Source: Aurelia coerulea (taxonomy: Eukaryota > Cnidaria > Scyphozoa > Semaeostomeae > Ulmaridae). Taken from it: a stretch of DNA of 64,000 bases. The DNA lies in contig CM076943.1 in NCBI GenBank assembly GCA_039566865.1, forward strand, positions 41,548,663 through 41,612,662, written 5' to 3'. This document shows, piece by piece, positions 11,550-22,504 of the stretch (position 1 is the stretch's first letter; each line of letters opens with the position of its first letter). The notes under the pieces are model-generated. The model saw only the letters and a list, made by a program, of their open reading frames with translations, had not been told where the DNA came from and ran no database searches. The position numbers were made by a program, and so were the translations under genes.

Positions 11550-11651
11550 GATGCAAGAATAGGTATTCGCATTGTGTAGCGTGGGCGAAATCTGGCGAGT
11601 GTCATTTAAACTCAGGATTCATGCTCAAAAGTTGTTGTTTGGCTTGCAGAG
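11550..11651 (+). CDS. ShKT-domain exon 1 of the array
   Basis: The acceptor is CTTACCTCACAG and the donor G|GTGAGT. The 102-bp exon is phase 1 at both ends and encodes six cysteines in ShKT order: C-x6-C-x8-C-x10-CC-x2-C, with GFMLKSCCLAC at the end. ShKT domains are found in sea-anemone channel toxins but also in many non-toxic secreted enzymes and matrix proteins. Here it is one module of a larger protein after a MAM domain, so a toxin role should not be assumed. It is more diverged than the later five copies. Confidence 0.8.
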
Positions 11652-12197
11652 GTGAGTTTTACATAGAAATAGGAACAGTGTTGTAAAGTAAAACCCTGCT
11701 TTTGAGAATCTTCCTCGAATAAGATCCAACCACTTGAATTCTTCAGCATTGCCTCCTTTACCTAAGACCATTCACCCTTGTATTTTCATATGGACAGGGA
11801 ATTTTCTATAACAATCGCACAAAGTGCCTAACTTAGTTTGTATTTTGATTTGGGTAATAGATGCCTTGGTGAGCATTTTAAGCCTTGAGCACAGTTTTCT
11901 AAAACAATAGAATTCATGTGATCGAGAACGTCAGATTTCCCGGTCATCAAAATGCTGACCCTCTGTTTTGAAAAATAATTGTAGCCATTCCGCTTCAGCA
12001 TCACAAGAAGAGCAAACAATCCCAAACATCTGAATCAATCAGACTTGTGCATAGCAGCAATTTTAAACTTTGCATGACATCATCAAAATGGCGCATGTGC
12101 AGATCTCAAACATGCGTAATTCGTGAACCGCTGGCCTCAATTCAATCAACCTGCTATACCTATTGATTTCTAACTTACACGCCTTTTCACCTTCTAG

Positions 12198-13600
12198 CTA
12201 ATGTTTCCTCCACGGTGCACCCTTCCACGAAAGAGACGACTTTAGGAATGTCACAGGCATTTCTCAGCACAAGCTATAATGGCGAGACAATCGATCTTTA
12301 TTTAATTTGTTACCAAAGTATTGATCAGAATGGCAAGGCCCAAAAAATAGGCGAGAAGGGATTAGAACGATTCGAAGCTCTTGCTGAACAATGGTTGTCA
12401 ATTGATATACCGTTGCAAGATAAGCGGCATCGTTACACAGGAGTTTACTTTAAGATGACTTCTTCAACTGGGAATGAAACCGTCCTTGGAGTTCATACCA
12501 CCTCAACTGTCCAGTTCAGTTTTACAAATATGTCGAGTGATGTACTAAAAAGTTTGGGCTTAAGACAACTGACGAAGAAGGACCTATAGAGACAGATTAT
12601 GAATCCCCAGAAAGGCGTGCAACTCGATCAGCCACAACACCATTGTATTCAAAAAAGGTATGTTTCGTGTGCAATACAGAAAGAGTTTTTGACAGGAATC
12701 CGTATAACGAAGGGAGCCTTGCAACATGCTGTACAAAGATCGTTGCTGATTGCCTGGCTGCAAGAAAGGAAATATTCATGAAAGACAAAGACAGCAGACT
12801 TTTCACTGCAACAAGACGACTGGAGATACTCCTAAGTGGCCAAGCCCATGACATATTTGCTTTCGACATCTATTACCACAAGTCTTGCTATATAAAGTTT
12901 GTGCTTTCACCTTCACCTGGCACTCCTAAAGAGATCAAGGCAGATAAGAGCCAAAAAGAAAATGATGTATACGGGTATTGTTAGAAAAAAGAAGCCTATC
13001 AAGGCTGTTTCCGTCTTAAAAGAGGATCGAGAAGCATTTGGGCTCATTATCTCAAAGGCTGTTTCCCTTCAAGAAGCATTTTCGTCCCCAATTACTTCTG
13101 TGCCACTCCCCATTGCAACTCCCGAGGGACATTTGAGACAATCAGACAAGGCTTCTTTCAGAAACTTCTTGATTTTCAAAACCGATGGTCTTTCACGTAC
13201 ACCCCCAAAGAATGCAGATAGGTTTGTTGATGGTTTAGCCGCAGTTAGGACCCTGAAACAAAAAAAAGAATGGTTACGACGTCTTCTTCGTTTTCTTGAG
13301 CCATTAGCTGATGCGTCATTGTGTCTAATTTGCATGATCAATGACACGTACCTTGAAAAAAGCATCAAAGAAGGAACAAGAAAAGATCGTGAAGCATCGA
13401 GCATAAAGTTAACACTGCAAGGTTTTGAAGAACACATGCCATTGGGTGTAAGATGGAGTGAGTTTCTGCATAACAGTGAAAGCAAGAATGAGCTTTTTAA
13501 GCTCATCTCAAGATTTGTGCAAAGAGATAAGGAGCACAAACATTCGCGGTTGAAAGAAATCAATCCAATTTCTTGCATTCATGTAATCACGAGGAAGTAA
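12198..13600 (+). pseudogene. transposon-derived ORF with Cys/His domain, two frameshifts
   Basis: Three successive plus-strand frames read as one protein. The first segment, to about 12550, holds ...SYNGETIDLYLICY...; the second has CFVCN ... ATCCTKIV ... DIYYHKSCYIKF, a zinc-binding-like CxxC/CC/HxxxC arrangement; the third ends KHSRLKEINPISC. The HYHxxC-type module recurs in large repeat-borne proteins of cnidarians, so I read it as a decayed mobile-element gene inside the host intron. The element superfamily was not identified. Its left end shows a consensus acceptor (CCTTCTAG|CT) in the same phase 1 as the ShKT exons, which could be chance or an exonisation signal. Confidence 0.55.
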
Positions 13601-14373
13601 ACATTCGACTGATATTTCACGCTGTAATGCAAGAATCCCGGGGCGTCGGAAGGAGGATTAACTGCAACGGAGGACTATCTCGTCCTTAGGCCCTTGGTAA
13701 AATCTGAGCGGAGTGACCGATTTCAGCCAAGGAAACTTCTAAAAATTATTCAGCATGTCCTTTGTTAAATGGTACTAGGAAGTTAAGCGCTCGCTTCGCT
13801 CGCGCTTTAACATTCCTGGCTCCTGCGGAGAGCTTTTCAACTATACCTGATACTTCACCTTGAATGTATAGTAACACGCTCTATTGGAGAAGGACACCTC
13901 ATAATTAATGTGGATAGGATGTCAAAATTTCTTGTCATGCACCTAGAAAAATGCTACAGCACAAACTTTTGTGCAGTCTCTTATTGATAACTGTTTGAAC
14001 GCTATCTGGATCGAGCTTTTCTGAGCATCCTTGGGCGGGAGGGTGGGGACTTAATTAGCCCCTCCTCAGGACTCCGAATTGACAAGGGCTAGAAAGATTA
14101 AACTTGGCCATCTTATGAAATTTAATGTAAAACTTCGAAATATCTAATGTATGTTGCTCTAAATGGTATATTTGCCAATATCATTTCATTGATACTCAGA
14201 GAGCAGAAGTCTTTCAAACGGAATTTGTTTTTATTGACTCACCCGGTATATTATAAATATTGGCAACTGCCCAGTCACATTGTCGGGTTGGGTTTTCATG
14301 CCTTGTCAAGGTACTTAATTTGAGTATTTACCTTCTTATCAGATTCTACTAACAGGGTTCAATCTCTTACTAG
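13601..14373. other. intron sequence, nothing recognised
   Basis: No ORF or element boundary was found. A short palindrome, TTAAGCGC...GCGCTTTAA (about 13782-13810), is the only structure noticed. Confidence 0.5.
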
Positions 14374-14613
14374 GAATGGGTGACTGCAATAAAGACTCTC
14401 ACAGTGCACAAGACTGCCCAAAATGGGCCGAGAATGGAGAGTGTATAAAGAATGACAGATGGATGTGGAAGAATTGTTGCAAGTCATGCAAGAAAAGAGG
14501 AAAATGTGAAAATAAGAAAAATACTTGCAAATCCAAGGCGAAACAAGGAGACTGTGATGCTAAGGAAAATACTATTTGGATGTGGAACAATTGTTGTTCT
14601 TCATGTGTCGCTG
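14374..14613 (+). CDS. double ShKT-domain exon
   Basis: The acceptor is CTCTTACTAG and the donor G|GTAAGG. The 240-bp exon is phase 1 at both ends and encodes two complete six-cysteine ShKT domains in one exon. The first carries DCPKWAENGEC and ends WKNCCKSC. The second carries CKSKAKQGDC and ends WNNCCSSC. The linker is a basic KKRGKCENKK stretch. Two domains without an intron between them suggests intron loss or an internal exon duplication. Both share WMWxNCC with each other, so they are closer to one another than to the downstream single-domain exons. Confidence 0.85.
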
Positions 14614-15009
14614 GTAAGGACATCATTTTTGCAGTACAATAAAACCCGCACATAAGAACCTTCATTTATTAAGAAACTATAACTTGACATTATATATTTT
14701 TTACGCAATAAATAAGGCAATTTCAGCCTGATACCTAAACTACAATCACGGACAAAACTCGTTGAAACAGATGAGTATTGCGCTAAAAGAGGTATTTCCT
14801 GCATGTAAACTGTTACCTTCCACTGCTAATGCCCCCACCCGTTGCAATGTCATTGGTTGCTTGAAGGACACATACTTGTCAACTCATCTATGGCATTTCC
14901 ATCAGCCTCCAACATTGAAATGCGGGGCGGGGAAATCCTAACTCAAAATTTCCTCCAAAAAGCAATGTTTCTCATGACTTTTGTCCGCGATTGTAGGTTC
15001 TTGATAAAG

Positions 15010-15800
15010 AGTTTCATTCATTCATTCATTCATTCATTCATTCATTCATTCATTCATTCATTCATTCATTCATTCGTTCATTTATTCATTCCTCCATTTA
15101 AAGCAATGTTTCATTCATTCACTTATTCATTCATTCGTTCGATTGTAGGTTCTTCATTAAAGAGTTCATTCACTCACTCACTCACTCACTTCACTCACTC
15201 AGTTACTCATTCATTCATTCATTCAGTCATTCATTCGTTCATTCATTCACTCACTCACTCACTCACACACTCACTTACTCATTCATTCATTTGGTTATTC
15301 ATTCATTCATCCATTCGTTCATTCATTCATTCATTCATTCATTCGTTCACATTCCATTCATTCATTCGTTCATTCATTCATTCATTCGTTCATTCACTCA
15401 CTCACTCACTCACTCACTCACACACACACTCACTTAGTTACTCATTCAATCATTCATTCATTCATTCGTTAATTCATTCAGTCATTAATTCGTTCATTCA
15501 TTCACTCACTCACTCACACACTCACTTGCTCATTCATTCATTTGGTTTATCATTCATTCATCTATTCGTTCATTCGTTCATTCATTCATCCATTCATTCA
15601 TTCGTTCATTCATTTATTCATTCATTCATTCATCCATTCGTTCATTTATTCATTCATCCATTCATTCATTCGTTCGTTCATTCATTCATTCATTCATTTA
15701 TTTATTCATTCATTCATTCATTCGCTCGTTCATTCACTCACTCACTCACTCACACACTCACTTAGTTACTCATTCATTCATTCGTTTATTCATTCATTGG
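15010..15800. repeat. long tetranucleotide satellite (TTCA)n/(CTCA)n
   Basis: About 790 bp of ATTC/TTCA units alternating with blocks of ACTC/CTCA units. One frame stays open and gives a His-Ser-Phe-Ile repeat protein, but this is a by-product of the 4-bp unit read through a 12-bp period. It lies in an intron of the ShKT gene. Confidence 0.95.
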
Positions 15801-16563
15801 AAAATAAATGCAGCCTGTTTGCCAATCAACCACTGTCATGGGCTCCAAAAACTCATACAAAAGTGTGATAGGCAGGGGTAAGCTTGGTAAGCGCTGGTTG
15901 AAATAGGCACTGAATAGGTAGGGCCAAGAATGTAAATAGATTTGGCTAGCCCTAACCGTATGGTAAGAACTTACACCCTCATTACCAGACGTACATCACT
16001 GCATAAAAACTAACCAGGCTGAGTTCAAAGTCTTAGGTTCTTATGTGTGGGTTTTTATTTTAAAGTCCCGTCTTTGAAAACCGCTTGAAATTACAATAGA
16101 CCTTTTAGCTATTCTACAAAAAAGTCTGGATCGAGCGATATTCTTATACATTTTTATATGCAAAGCTCGATTGAGTGGCGTTAAGGGTTCTTTTCCTTTT
16201 CTGCACATTATACACTTTACACAATTTATCAAAATGTCGTTTGATTCAGATTCTTTTCAGAATTACTAAAAGCTCTATTGTTTTAGCAGCAAGGAAGATT
16301 AAATAAATGCTATTTATCGTAAGATATGCCTTGTCCAAGGGCTTATTGTAATTTGCGAAATCGCGAAATGACGAAATTGCGAATTTCGCAAATTACAAGA
16401 AACCCCGCGCTTATTGTAATTTGCGAAGTAGGCTTTATTCTCAATACTTTCAGTAGATCTTCTTTGATTTCAAGTCATAGGGCGCAAGGCAGTACATTTT
16501 AAACCCAAATTCGCTTCCAGATTGTAAAAGCAAAACGCTTTCGAAATATTTTGCAAATTACAA

Positions 16564-17610
16564 TGGCTGCGGTCACACTAAACGTTTTTACTTCGTTGTA
16601 TACCTTCAAAACAATGGGTTAACTACGCTATGATATGTGACCACATTTCGCTTTAAAGCCCCGGCTAAACGACTGGACATTTGCACTGAACATACACTGG
16701 ACAAATGTTCAGCGTAAAATGTTGCGTCGTTTTGCCACCTTGTCCAGTCTTGTTCAGTCGTGTTCAGCGATGTTGAGCGTTGTTCAGTTGATTTTGAAGG
16801 CAGTCAAAAATGTTCAGTGGACAAGATTAAATTTCTTTTGTTTGAAAATGTAGTGGAAAAATGTTCAGTCGTTTTGCCACTCCACTGGACATTGTCCAGT
16901 TTACGCACGCGCATTGCAATGAAATAGTGGACGATTTTATTCACTTATTTTCATTCCAAGCTAAGCTTGTCCTCCATTGGCAACTCCTTCATGTCATTTA
17001 CAAACATTCTCATTCATTCATAGTATCTTTACCTATTGCCTTGCGTTTCTATTGGTTTTCTTCCGTTTTTATCTCGGAATGATAATCAAAACCATGGCTG
17101 GCTACCTTTTTGTTTACGAGCTCCTTGGTGCTCTGTTGGGAGTTTGCCCAAGACTTCCCAAACTGAATTCTCGATCCAAAAAACTTTGTGCATTTCTGTT
17201 GCCCAGCAAATGTTCACTGGACAATGTTCAGTCGTTTTGCCACAACCTAAATTTTCTTGATGTTCAGACGCTGAACAGGGTTAGCAATGTCCAGTGAGTG
17301 TTCAGTGCAAAAGTCCAGTCGTTTTGCCAGGGCTTAACATGCAACGCTGTTGATCCTAGGAGTTGATTCCATAAGAAAACTATCAGATGCAAAACAACGG
17401 GCAAAACAAGGTCCCGATCTGTATTTCAGCGTTGCTTTAGAGAATAAATCAATCGCAGCTTGGTTCACATGATACATCACATCGCTGTATGACCGCGCGT
17501 CGTTGTACCGTTATAACGCCGTGCTTTCTGGCGACAAAAATAAATTGCAAGAAAATGACGCAATTCACATCATAACGGGAAAATACAGTAGCGTGACCGC
17601 AGCCAATATG
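16564..17610. repeat. outer imperfect inverted repeat around a Harbinger-type MITE
   Basis: TGGCTGCGGTCACACTA (16564) faces TAGCGTGACCGCAGCCA (17586-17603). The words CTTATTGTAATTTGCGAA occur near 16342 and 16410 and again near 17619, outside these arms. This is probably an older element that received the MITE at 16657. Its outer limits and target duplication are unresolved. Confidence 0.45.
16657..17334. mobile_element. MITE with TAA duplication and TGTCCAGT/TGTTCAG words
   Basis: The ends AGCCCCGGCTAAACGACTGG and CCAGTCGTTTTGCCAGGGCT are inverted and flanked by TAA (16654-16656, 17335-17337). A 3-bp TWA duplication is typical of PIF/Harbinger. Inside, TGTTCAG(C/T)G, GTCCAGT and GTCGTTTTGCCA are repeated many times in both orientations. 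It has no transposase. Confidence 0.7.
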
Positions 17611-17643
17611 CCAGCGCTTATTGTAACTTGCGAAATCGATTCG

Positions 17644-17736
17644 CAATAGTGAGCCACCTTAAATGCAAATCCACCTTAATTTCTCTCTGGAGGTTTAAGC
17701 TTAAGGTGGATCTGCAATTTAGCTGGCTCACTATTG
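17644..17736. repeat. short perfect-stem hairpin element
   Basis: CAATAGTGAGCCACCTTAA... and ...CTGGCTCACTATTG form a hairpin of about 93 bp. The word AAGGTGGCTCACTA recurs at about 17763 and 17822. Likely a very small MITE. Confidence 0.6.
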
Positions 17737-17855
17737 AAAGTTCAAAATCATGAAACAGGGATAAGGTGGCTCACTACCACTACCAAGTAAAAATAATTTC
17801 AAACACACAAAAACAATTGGTTAAGGTGGCTCGCTACTGATAAAAATTTTGAGTC

Positions 17856-18251
17856 CCTGTTCACACTGCTCCGTATTCATATGAAAACGGATAAAAAAGT
17901 ATAGTATCCGTTTTCGCCTTGTGTTCACACTGCTCCACCCTGAAAACGGAGACTTTTGAAAATGCAAAAACGCAGTATGAATACCGAAAACGCAAAAGCG
18001 GATACTTTTGAAAGCGCTCACAACAACAACAACTCAACAACATGCTCGGCTCGTGCCAATTTGAACAACTTCTCTCAACATGGATGACTCACTCCAAGTT
18101 AGTGAAATGCGTTGGCGCCAAAACTCCCAATTTCAAAGGGAGGCGGTGGTCTCGTTTACATAGCGTTTTCTTTTTTATCCGGAGCGGAGCAATGTGAACA
18201 CTTCATCGGTTTTGTAGCGCTTTAATACTAACTTAGAGCAGTGTGAACAGG
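17856..18251. mobile_element. MITE with CCTGTTCACACTGCTC ends
   Basis: CCTGTTCACACTGCTC at the left and GAGCAGTGTGAACAGG at the right are inverted. ATATGAAAACGGATAAAAA occurs just inside both edges, and GTTCACACTGCTCC is repeated internally. No ORF. The target duplication was not clear. Confidence 0.65.
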
Positions 18252-18519
18252 TAAAACGAATCAATATGAAAACGGATAAAAACGACTACGGAGCATACAA
18301 GGTGTTTTGAAGCCTTTCCAATGTTTAGACATTTTGCTCAAATACTTTCCGAGTAATATGACACAGGAAAAACAAGTGAGAATAAAGAAAAACATGCAAG
18401 AGTTTCTTAATTTTTTGGCGATCTGAGAGTCTGGGTTTCTTATAAGCGGTTTCTTATAAAAAATACGTTTAATCAAGGAACGTGATACACAGTTTCAAAC
18501 TTCCATGTGCTGGTCCATT

Positions 18520-19308
18520 TTTTCTTTTCAGCTTGGCGTGAGAAAATGAAATGTACTGACAAAGACACTCACTGTAGCCAATGGGCAGGTAGTGGAGAAT
18601 GCAATAAAAACAAAGGCTGGATGTTGAAGAATTGTTGCGTTTCCTGCAAGAAACAAGGTACATACTCATGTTCTTTATAGAAATTTGTTTATGAGAATAC
18701 AATGAAAATCCCTAAAGAAGTCCATATATTCTCTGCGATAAAAATCCATATTTCGTGAAAATATTTCTTGTAAACATGCTCTGAAAGTACCATTGATACC
18801 AGAGACAGGGTACCTCTTACAACTAAAAACCCTAATAAAGAAACTGTTAGTACTGCTGGCTGATTTATTTACTTTTCAACAGAAGAAAATCTTTCCTTAC
18901 CCTGGCTGGGTACCAGACTCTCTGCGGTGGTTCATTCCTGGATATTTTTGCATTGAAATGTCCATATTTTGAAAGTGATATTTTTCAACCTGCTAGTGTG
19001 TGAATAAATAGATCAATGTTTGGAGAATCATAAGTTATAATGAAAATATTTCGCCATCAGTCTCCCTCCATGGTCTATGCAACGGGTAAGACAATTTAGT
19101 CCAATTTTCTCATTTCTAAAGTACAGAAAAAGTCACGGCATCTTCGATGTTGGATCTTCGATGTTAGATGTTCGTTGTCACTTATCAGCAGCCACCATAG
19201 TTTTGCTGGCTGCTGTCATATTTGAGAAAAGTTTGGTACTTTCATAAGAAACCTTTGGAAATTTTAGTGATTTTGGCAGCAGCAACTGGTTTATGAAATT
19301 TAAATTCC
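18520..19308. repeat. segmental duplication unit a (exon + 3' intron)
   Basis: Near-identical to 20970-21975: same exon, same intron words (GTACCATTGATACCAGAGACA, TCTCTGCGGTGGTTCATT, CTTCGATGTTAGA). The copy here lacks the MITE present at 21514-21694, so it is an empty-site control for that insertion. Confidence 0.85.
18532..18657 (+). CDS. ShKT exon, array copy a
   Basis: The acceptor is TTTTCTTTTCAG and the donor G|GTACAT. Phase 1 at both ends, 126 bp. It encodes six cysteines: C-x6-C-x8-C-x10-CC-x2-C, with CSQWAGSGEC and [11 protein letters not shown] as the diagnostic segments. The residues between the third and fourth cysteines are Asn-Lys-Asn-Lys-Gly-Trp-Met-Leu, so the Lys-Tyr pair used by potassium-channel-blocking members is not evident. 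That argues for a structural or adaptor role. The exon and about 780 bp of its 3' intron are duplicated at 20980. Confidence 0.88.
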
Positions 19309-20338
19309 AGATCAGCTCATAATCCTTTGATAGTATCTTTTTTTACTTTATACACTTATAATTTATAAGGTCTCTTTAATTTTTTCCAGGAACAATAGAC
19401 CAATTATGTGTCACGTGACCTCATCAATGACGTCATCTTTAAGAAAATGGCAAAAATTTGTTAACGGTCTCTCTGCAAGGATATTTCGACCCCAAATGTT
19501 TTACATCAGCAATAAATAGATTAAAGCTGATCAACAGGGTTGTTTCCACCTAAGTTATGTAATTTTGTTTGAATTTTGTGCACCATTGGTCGCAAACGGT
19601 ATAAGATCCCCCGGATGTATCCTCATATAGTACTACTAACGATCAGTTTTCATGCATATCTTGAGAATCTGTTTTACAGTGAGAATTTTTTTACTTGAAA
19701 GTGTTCAGTTTGTTAAGATATTATAAAAATTTCACCAAATTACTATCCTCAACCCCCTATTTCCCCCTTCCTTCTTCCTTCCAACTCATTTGCTTACTAC
19801 TGGGAAAAAATGCCGATGTCAGCATTTTTTGCAATAATCAAAACAAAAATTTCAAAAGGAAAAATGAAGTATGCAACGATCACTTATCATTGAAGTAGTT
19901 TTCATTGTAATATATAGAGAAATTCTCTATTATGGCTGCATTTGTCATCTTTCAGAAAAACAAGATTTTTAATCTCTCTGTCCGCCATCTTGGATTTGCG
20001 AAAATCAAATTTTTCACTTTATAAGTATATTTTCACTCTCTAACAATGCTTTGATTGGCATAATTTGGTTTCATGAATCAATCTTAGAAAATTATAAAGA
20101 TTTAAAAAAAGTTGATTTTTTAATTTGTTCGTGAACACGTGTCAGTTGGTCTTGAACAATTATGACGTCATATCTATTTTTAGAATTCTTTTTGTGAAAA
20201 ATTATAGATCATAAGCACGGCTACCTGCGTGGTGAGTTTCGTTTTCGTACGTGAAGGAATGGCGATTTTAGAGAGGGGGGCTGAATGAGCCCCCCCCCAG
20301 TCTTCTAGTACCTAAAAAAGCCCAGTCTGGATAGGGTT
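19309..20338. mobile_element. piggyBac-like MITE (TTAA site), CRE/E-box rich
   Basis: The right end GGATAGGGTTAA is typical of the local piggyBac-like family. Comparison with the sibling intron near 21975 (TTTTAAGGTGAT uninterrupted) places the insertion at TTAA. The left terminus is decayed. It contains TCACGTGACC, AATGACGTCATC, CACGTGTCAG and ATGACGTCATA, words shared with the relatives at 23.1-23.5 kb and 57.0-57.9 kb. Confidence 0.6.
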
Positions 20339-20350
20339 AAGGTGATAAAA

Positions 20351-20796
20351 CCCGGGTGGGGGGTACTTCTATTATGGCCTAACAGGGGGTTCAGTCGGTT
20401 TGAGGGTCTTGCGAAATGGCTACCAAATGGCCCTATCTGTCAAACATATACTACCAATTGGGGGTATTCCAAGATTCTTGGTCAGTTATAAGATTTCAAC
20501 TCAGTAGGCTCCTCCGCACGGCAATTTGATCGTTGCAGCAGTAATTATCATTGAATTCTGAATTTTTTTGCTTTCTTCAATCAGTTTTTCAATAGAAAAT
20601 TTTGAAAAAGTGCAGAAAAGTTTTGCTACCAGACGCTACCAAATGGCCCAATTTTTGGTCCACGAACTACCATTTGGGGGTTTCTATAAAAAGATACTAC
20701 CATTTGAGGGTATTTTTCAAAATTTTGCTTTGGCCCTCTTCAACCCTGACTGGACCCCCCTGTCAGGTTACAATTGGAGTTACCCCCCCCCCCCGG
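20351..20796. mobile_element. word-repeat MITE, copy F
   Basis: Begins CCCGGGTGGGGGGTACTT and ends AGTTACCCCC...CCCGGG. It is flanked by TGATAAAA and GGATAAAC, while the sibling intron has TGATGAAC uninterrupted, consistent with an 8-bp target duplication. The interior repeats CTACCAAATGGCCC and CTACCATTTGGGGGT several times. About 446 bp, no ORF. Confidence 0.75.
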
Positions 20797-20979
20797 GGAT
20801 AAACATTCCAAGAAGTTCGAAAAATCTGGTTATTCTGACTCGATGAAATGAGGCAGGTTTTACTGATGGCATTGGTATCCTGAGGAAGGCAATGCCTTTC
20901 TCTGGAGCCTGTTCATTTCATAGGTAGGCACTCTAAACAGTTTCTAATGTGCATAACTTTGTCCAATGTTTCATTTTAG

Positions 20980-21096
20980 CCAAAGTGAAATGTACTGACA
21001 AAGACACTCGCTGTAGCCAATGGGCAGGTAGTGGAGAATGCAATAAAAACAAAGGCTGGATGTTGAAGAATTGTTGCGTTTCCTGCAAGAAACAAG
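20980..21096 (+). CDS. ShKT exon, array copy b
   Basis: The acceptor is TTTCATTTTAG and the donor G|GTACAT. 117 bp, phase 1 at both ends. The protein is the same as copy a except Thr-Arg for Thr-His before the second cysteine and a different N-terminal edge (Ala-Lys-Val-Lys). It preserves all six cysteines and [11 protein letters not shown]. It sits in a duplicated block with copies a and c. Confidence 0.88.
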
Positions 21097-21513
21097 GTAC
21101 ATATTCCTGTTTTTCATAGAAATTTGTTTATGAGAATACAAGGAAAATCCCTAAAGAAGTCCATATATTCTCTGTGATAAAATCCATATGTCGTGAAAAT
21201 ATTTCTTGTAAATATGCTCTGAAAGTACCATTGATACCAGAGACAGGGTACCTCTTACAACTAAAAACCCTAATAAAGAAACTGTTAGTACCGCTGGCTG
21301 ATTTATTTACTTTTCAACAGAAGAAAATCTTTCATTACCCTGGCTGGGTACCAGACTCTCTGCGGTGGTTCATTTTTGAACAGTTTTGCATTGAAATGTC
21401 CATATTTTGAAAGTGATATTTTTCAACCTGCTAGTGTGTGAATAAATTGATCAATGTTTGGAGAATCATAAGTTATAATGAAAATATTTCGCCATCAGTC
21501 TCCCTCCATGGTC

Positions 21514-21694
21514 CATCGACGTAGGGGGAGATAAAATTTGGGGGGGGGGGTCTGCCGATAAAAACTCCATTGTTTGAGAAAATTTTGCCCGACTTGAGGC
21601 GGATTTCTGCCCGATTATGGCTGATTTTTGCAAAATTTTTCTGACGCTGGGGGGGGCTGCAGCCCCCCAAGCCCCACTGGCTCCTACGCCTATG
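21514..21694. mobile_element. hAT-type MITE, 181 bp, with empty-site proof
   Basis: The ends CATCGACGTAGGGGGAG and GGCTCCTACGCCTATG are inverted. The 8-bp duplication CCATGGTC lies at 21506-21513 and 21695-21702. The paralogous intron at 19083-19090 has a single CCATGGTC, so the insertion postdates the exon duplication. It shares TTTTGCCCGA, GCTGATTTTTG and GGGGGGGCTGC with the element at 48319. Confidence 0.88.
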
Positions 21695-22160
21695 CCATGG
21701 TCTATGCAACGGGTAAAACAACTTAGTCCAATTTTCTCATTTCTAAAGCACAGAAAAAGTCACGGCTCCATGGTCATGAGCCGGAGGAAGTTGTTGAAGG
21801 TCTTCCATGTTACATCTTCGATGTTGGATCTTCGATGTTAGACGTTCGTTGTCACTTATCAGCAGCCACCATAGTTTTGCTTTCTGCTGTCATATTTGAG
21901 AAAAGTTTAGTAATTTGATAAGAAACCTTTGAAATTTTTTTATTTTGGCAGCAACAACTGGTTTATAAATTTTAAGGTGATGAACATTCCAAGAAGTTTG
22001 AAAAATCTGGTTATTCTGACTCGATGAAATGAGGCAGGTTTTACTGATGGCATTGGTATCCTGAGGAAGGCAATGCCTTTCTCTGGAGCCTGTTCAATTC
22101 ATAGGTAGGCACTCTAAACAGTTTCTAATGTGCATAACTTTGTCCAATGTTTCATTTTAG

Positions 22161-22277
22161 CCAAAGAGAAATGTACTGATAAAAGTACTGAATGTAGCAA
22201 GTGGGCAGGTAGTGGAGAATGCAGTAAAAACAAAGGCTGGATGTTGAAGAATTGTTGCGTTTCCTGCAAGAAACAAG
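22161..22277 (+). CDS. ShKT exon, array copy c
   Basis: The acceptor is TTTCATTTTAG and the donor G|GTACAT. 117 bp, phase 1 at both ends. Changes from copy b are concentrated between cysteines 1 and 3 (Lys-Ser-Thr-Glu-Cys-Ser-Lys-Trp) and at one Ser before Lys-Asn-Lys. All six cysteines and [11 protein letters not shown] are kept. The upstream 170 bp is nearly identical to that of copy b. The downstream intron is different after about 20 bp, being replaced by unrelated DNA and a LINE remnant. Confidence 0.88.
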
Positions 22278-22504
22278 GTACATATTCCTGTTTTTCAGAG
22301 TCTTCTTTGTTCATTCGCCGTCTGATTGGTCCGTGAAAATGAGGCTTTGGAGTTTTCGGCCATGGGCCATGGGCCATGAGCAATTCGGCCAGGGACGACA
22401 TTTTATTCTTATGCTTTTCGATCATAAATTCTATAAGCAGATTTCTGGGTACGGCGGATAACGGAAGAGAGTCTATTTTAGAATGATTTTACTATAGGTG
22501 AATT

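Larger units (their letters stand above)
20805..21975. repeat. segmental duplication unit b
   Basis: A block that starts ACATTCCAAGAAGTTCGAAA, includes exon b and runs to the next ACATTCCAAGAAGTTTGAAA at about 21984. The same start word and upstream 170 bp recur before exon c (22161) and, more decayed, before exon d (22985). Unit length is about 1.0-1.2 kb; differences are mostly inserted MITEs. Confidence 0.8.

Noticed and set aside
13782..13810. Palindrome TTAAGCGC...GCGCTTTAA as a terminator or operator
   Set aside because: A eukaryotic intron context makes a bacterial-type terminator meaningless, and no element boundary coincides with it.
14842..15868. Long ORFs with His-Ser-Phe-Ile repeats
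   Set aside because: They are translations of a tetranucleotide satellite; the open frame follows from the repeat unit and not from selection.
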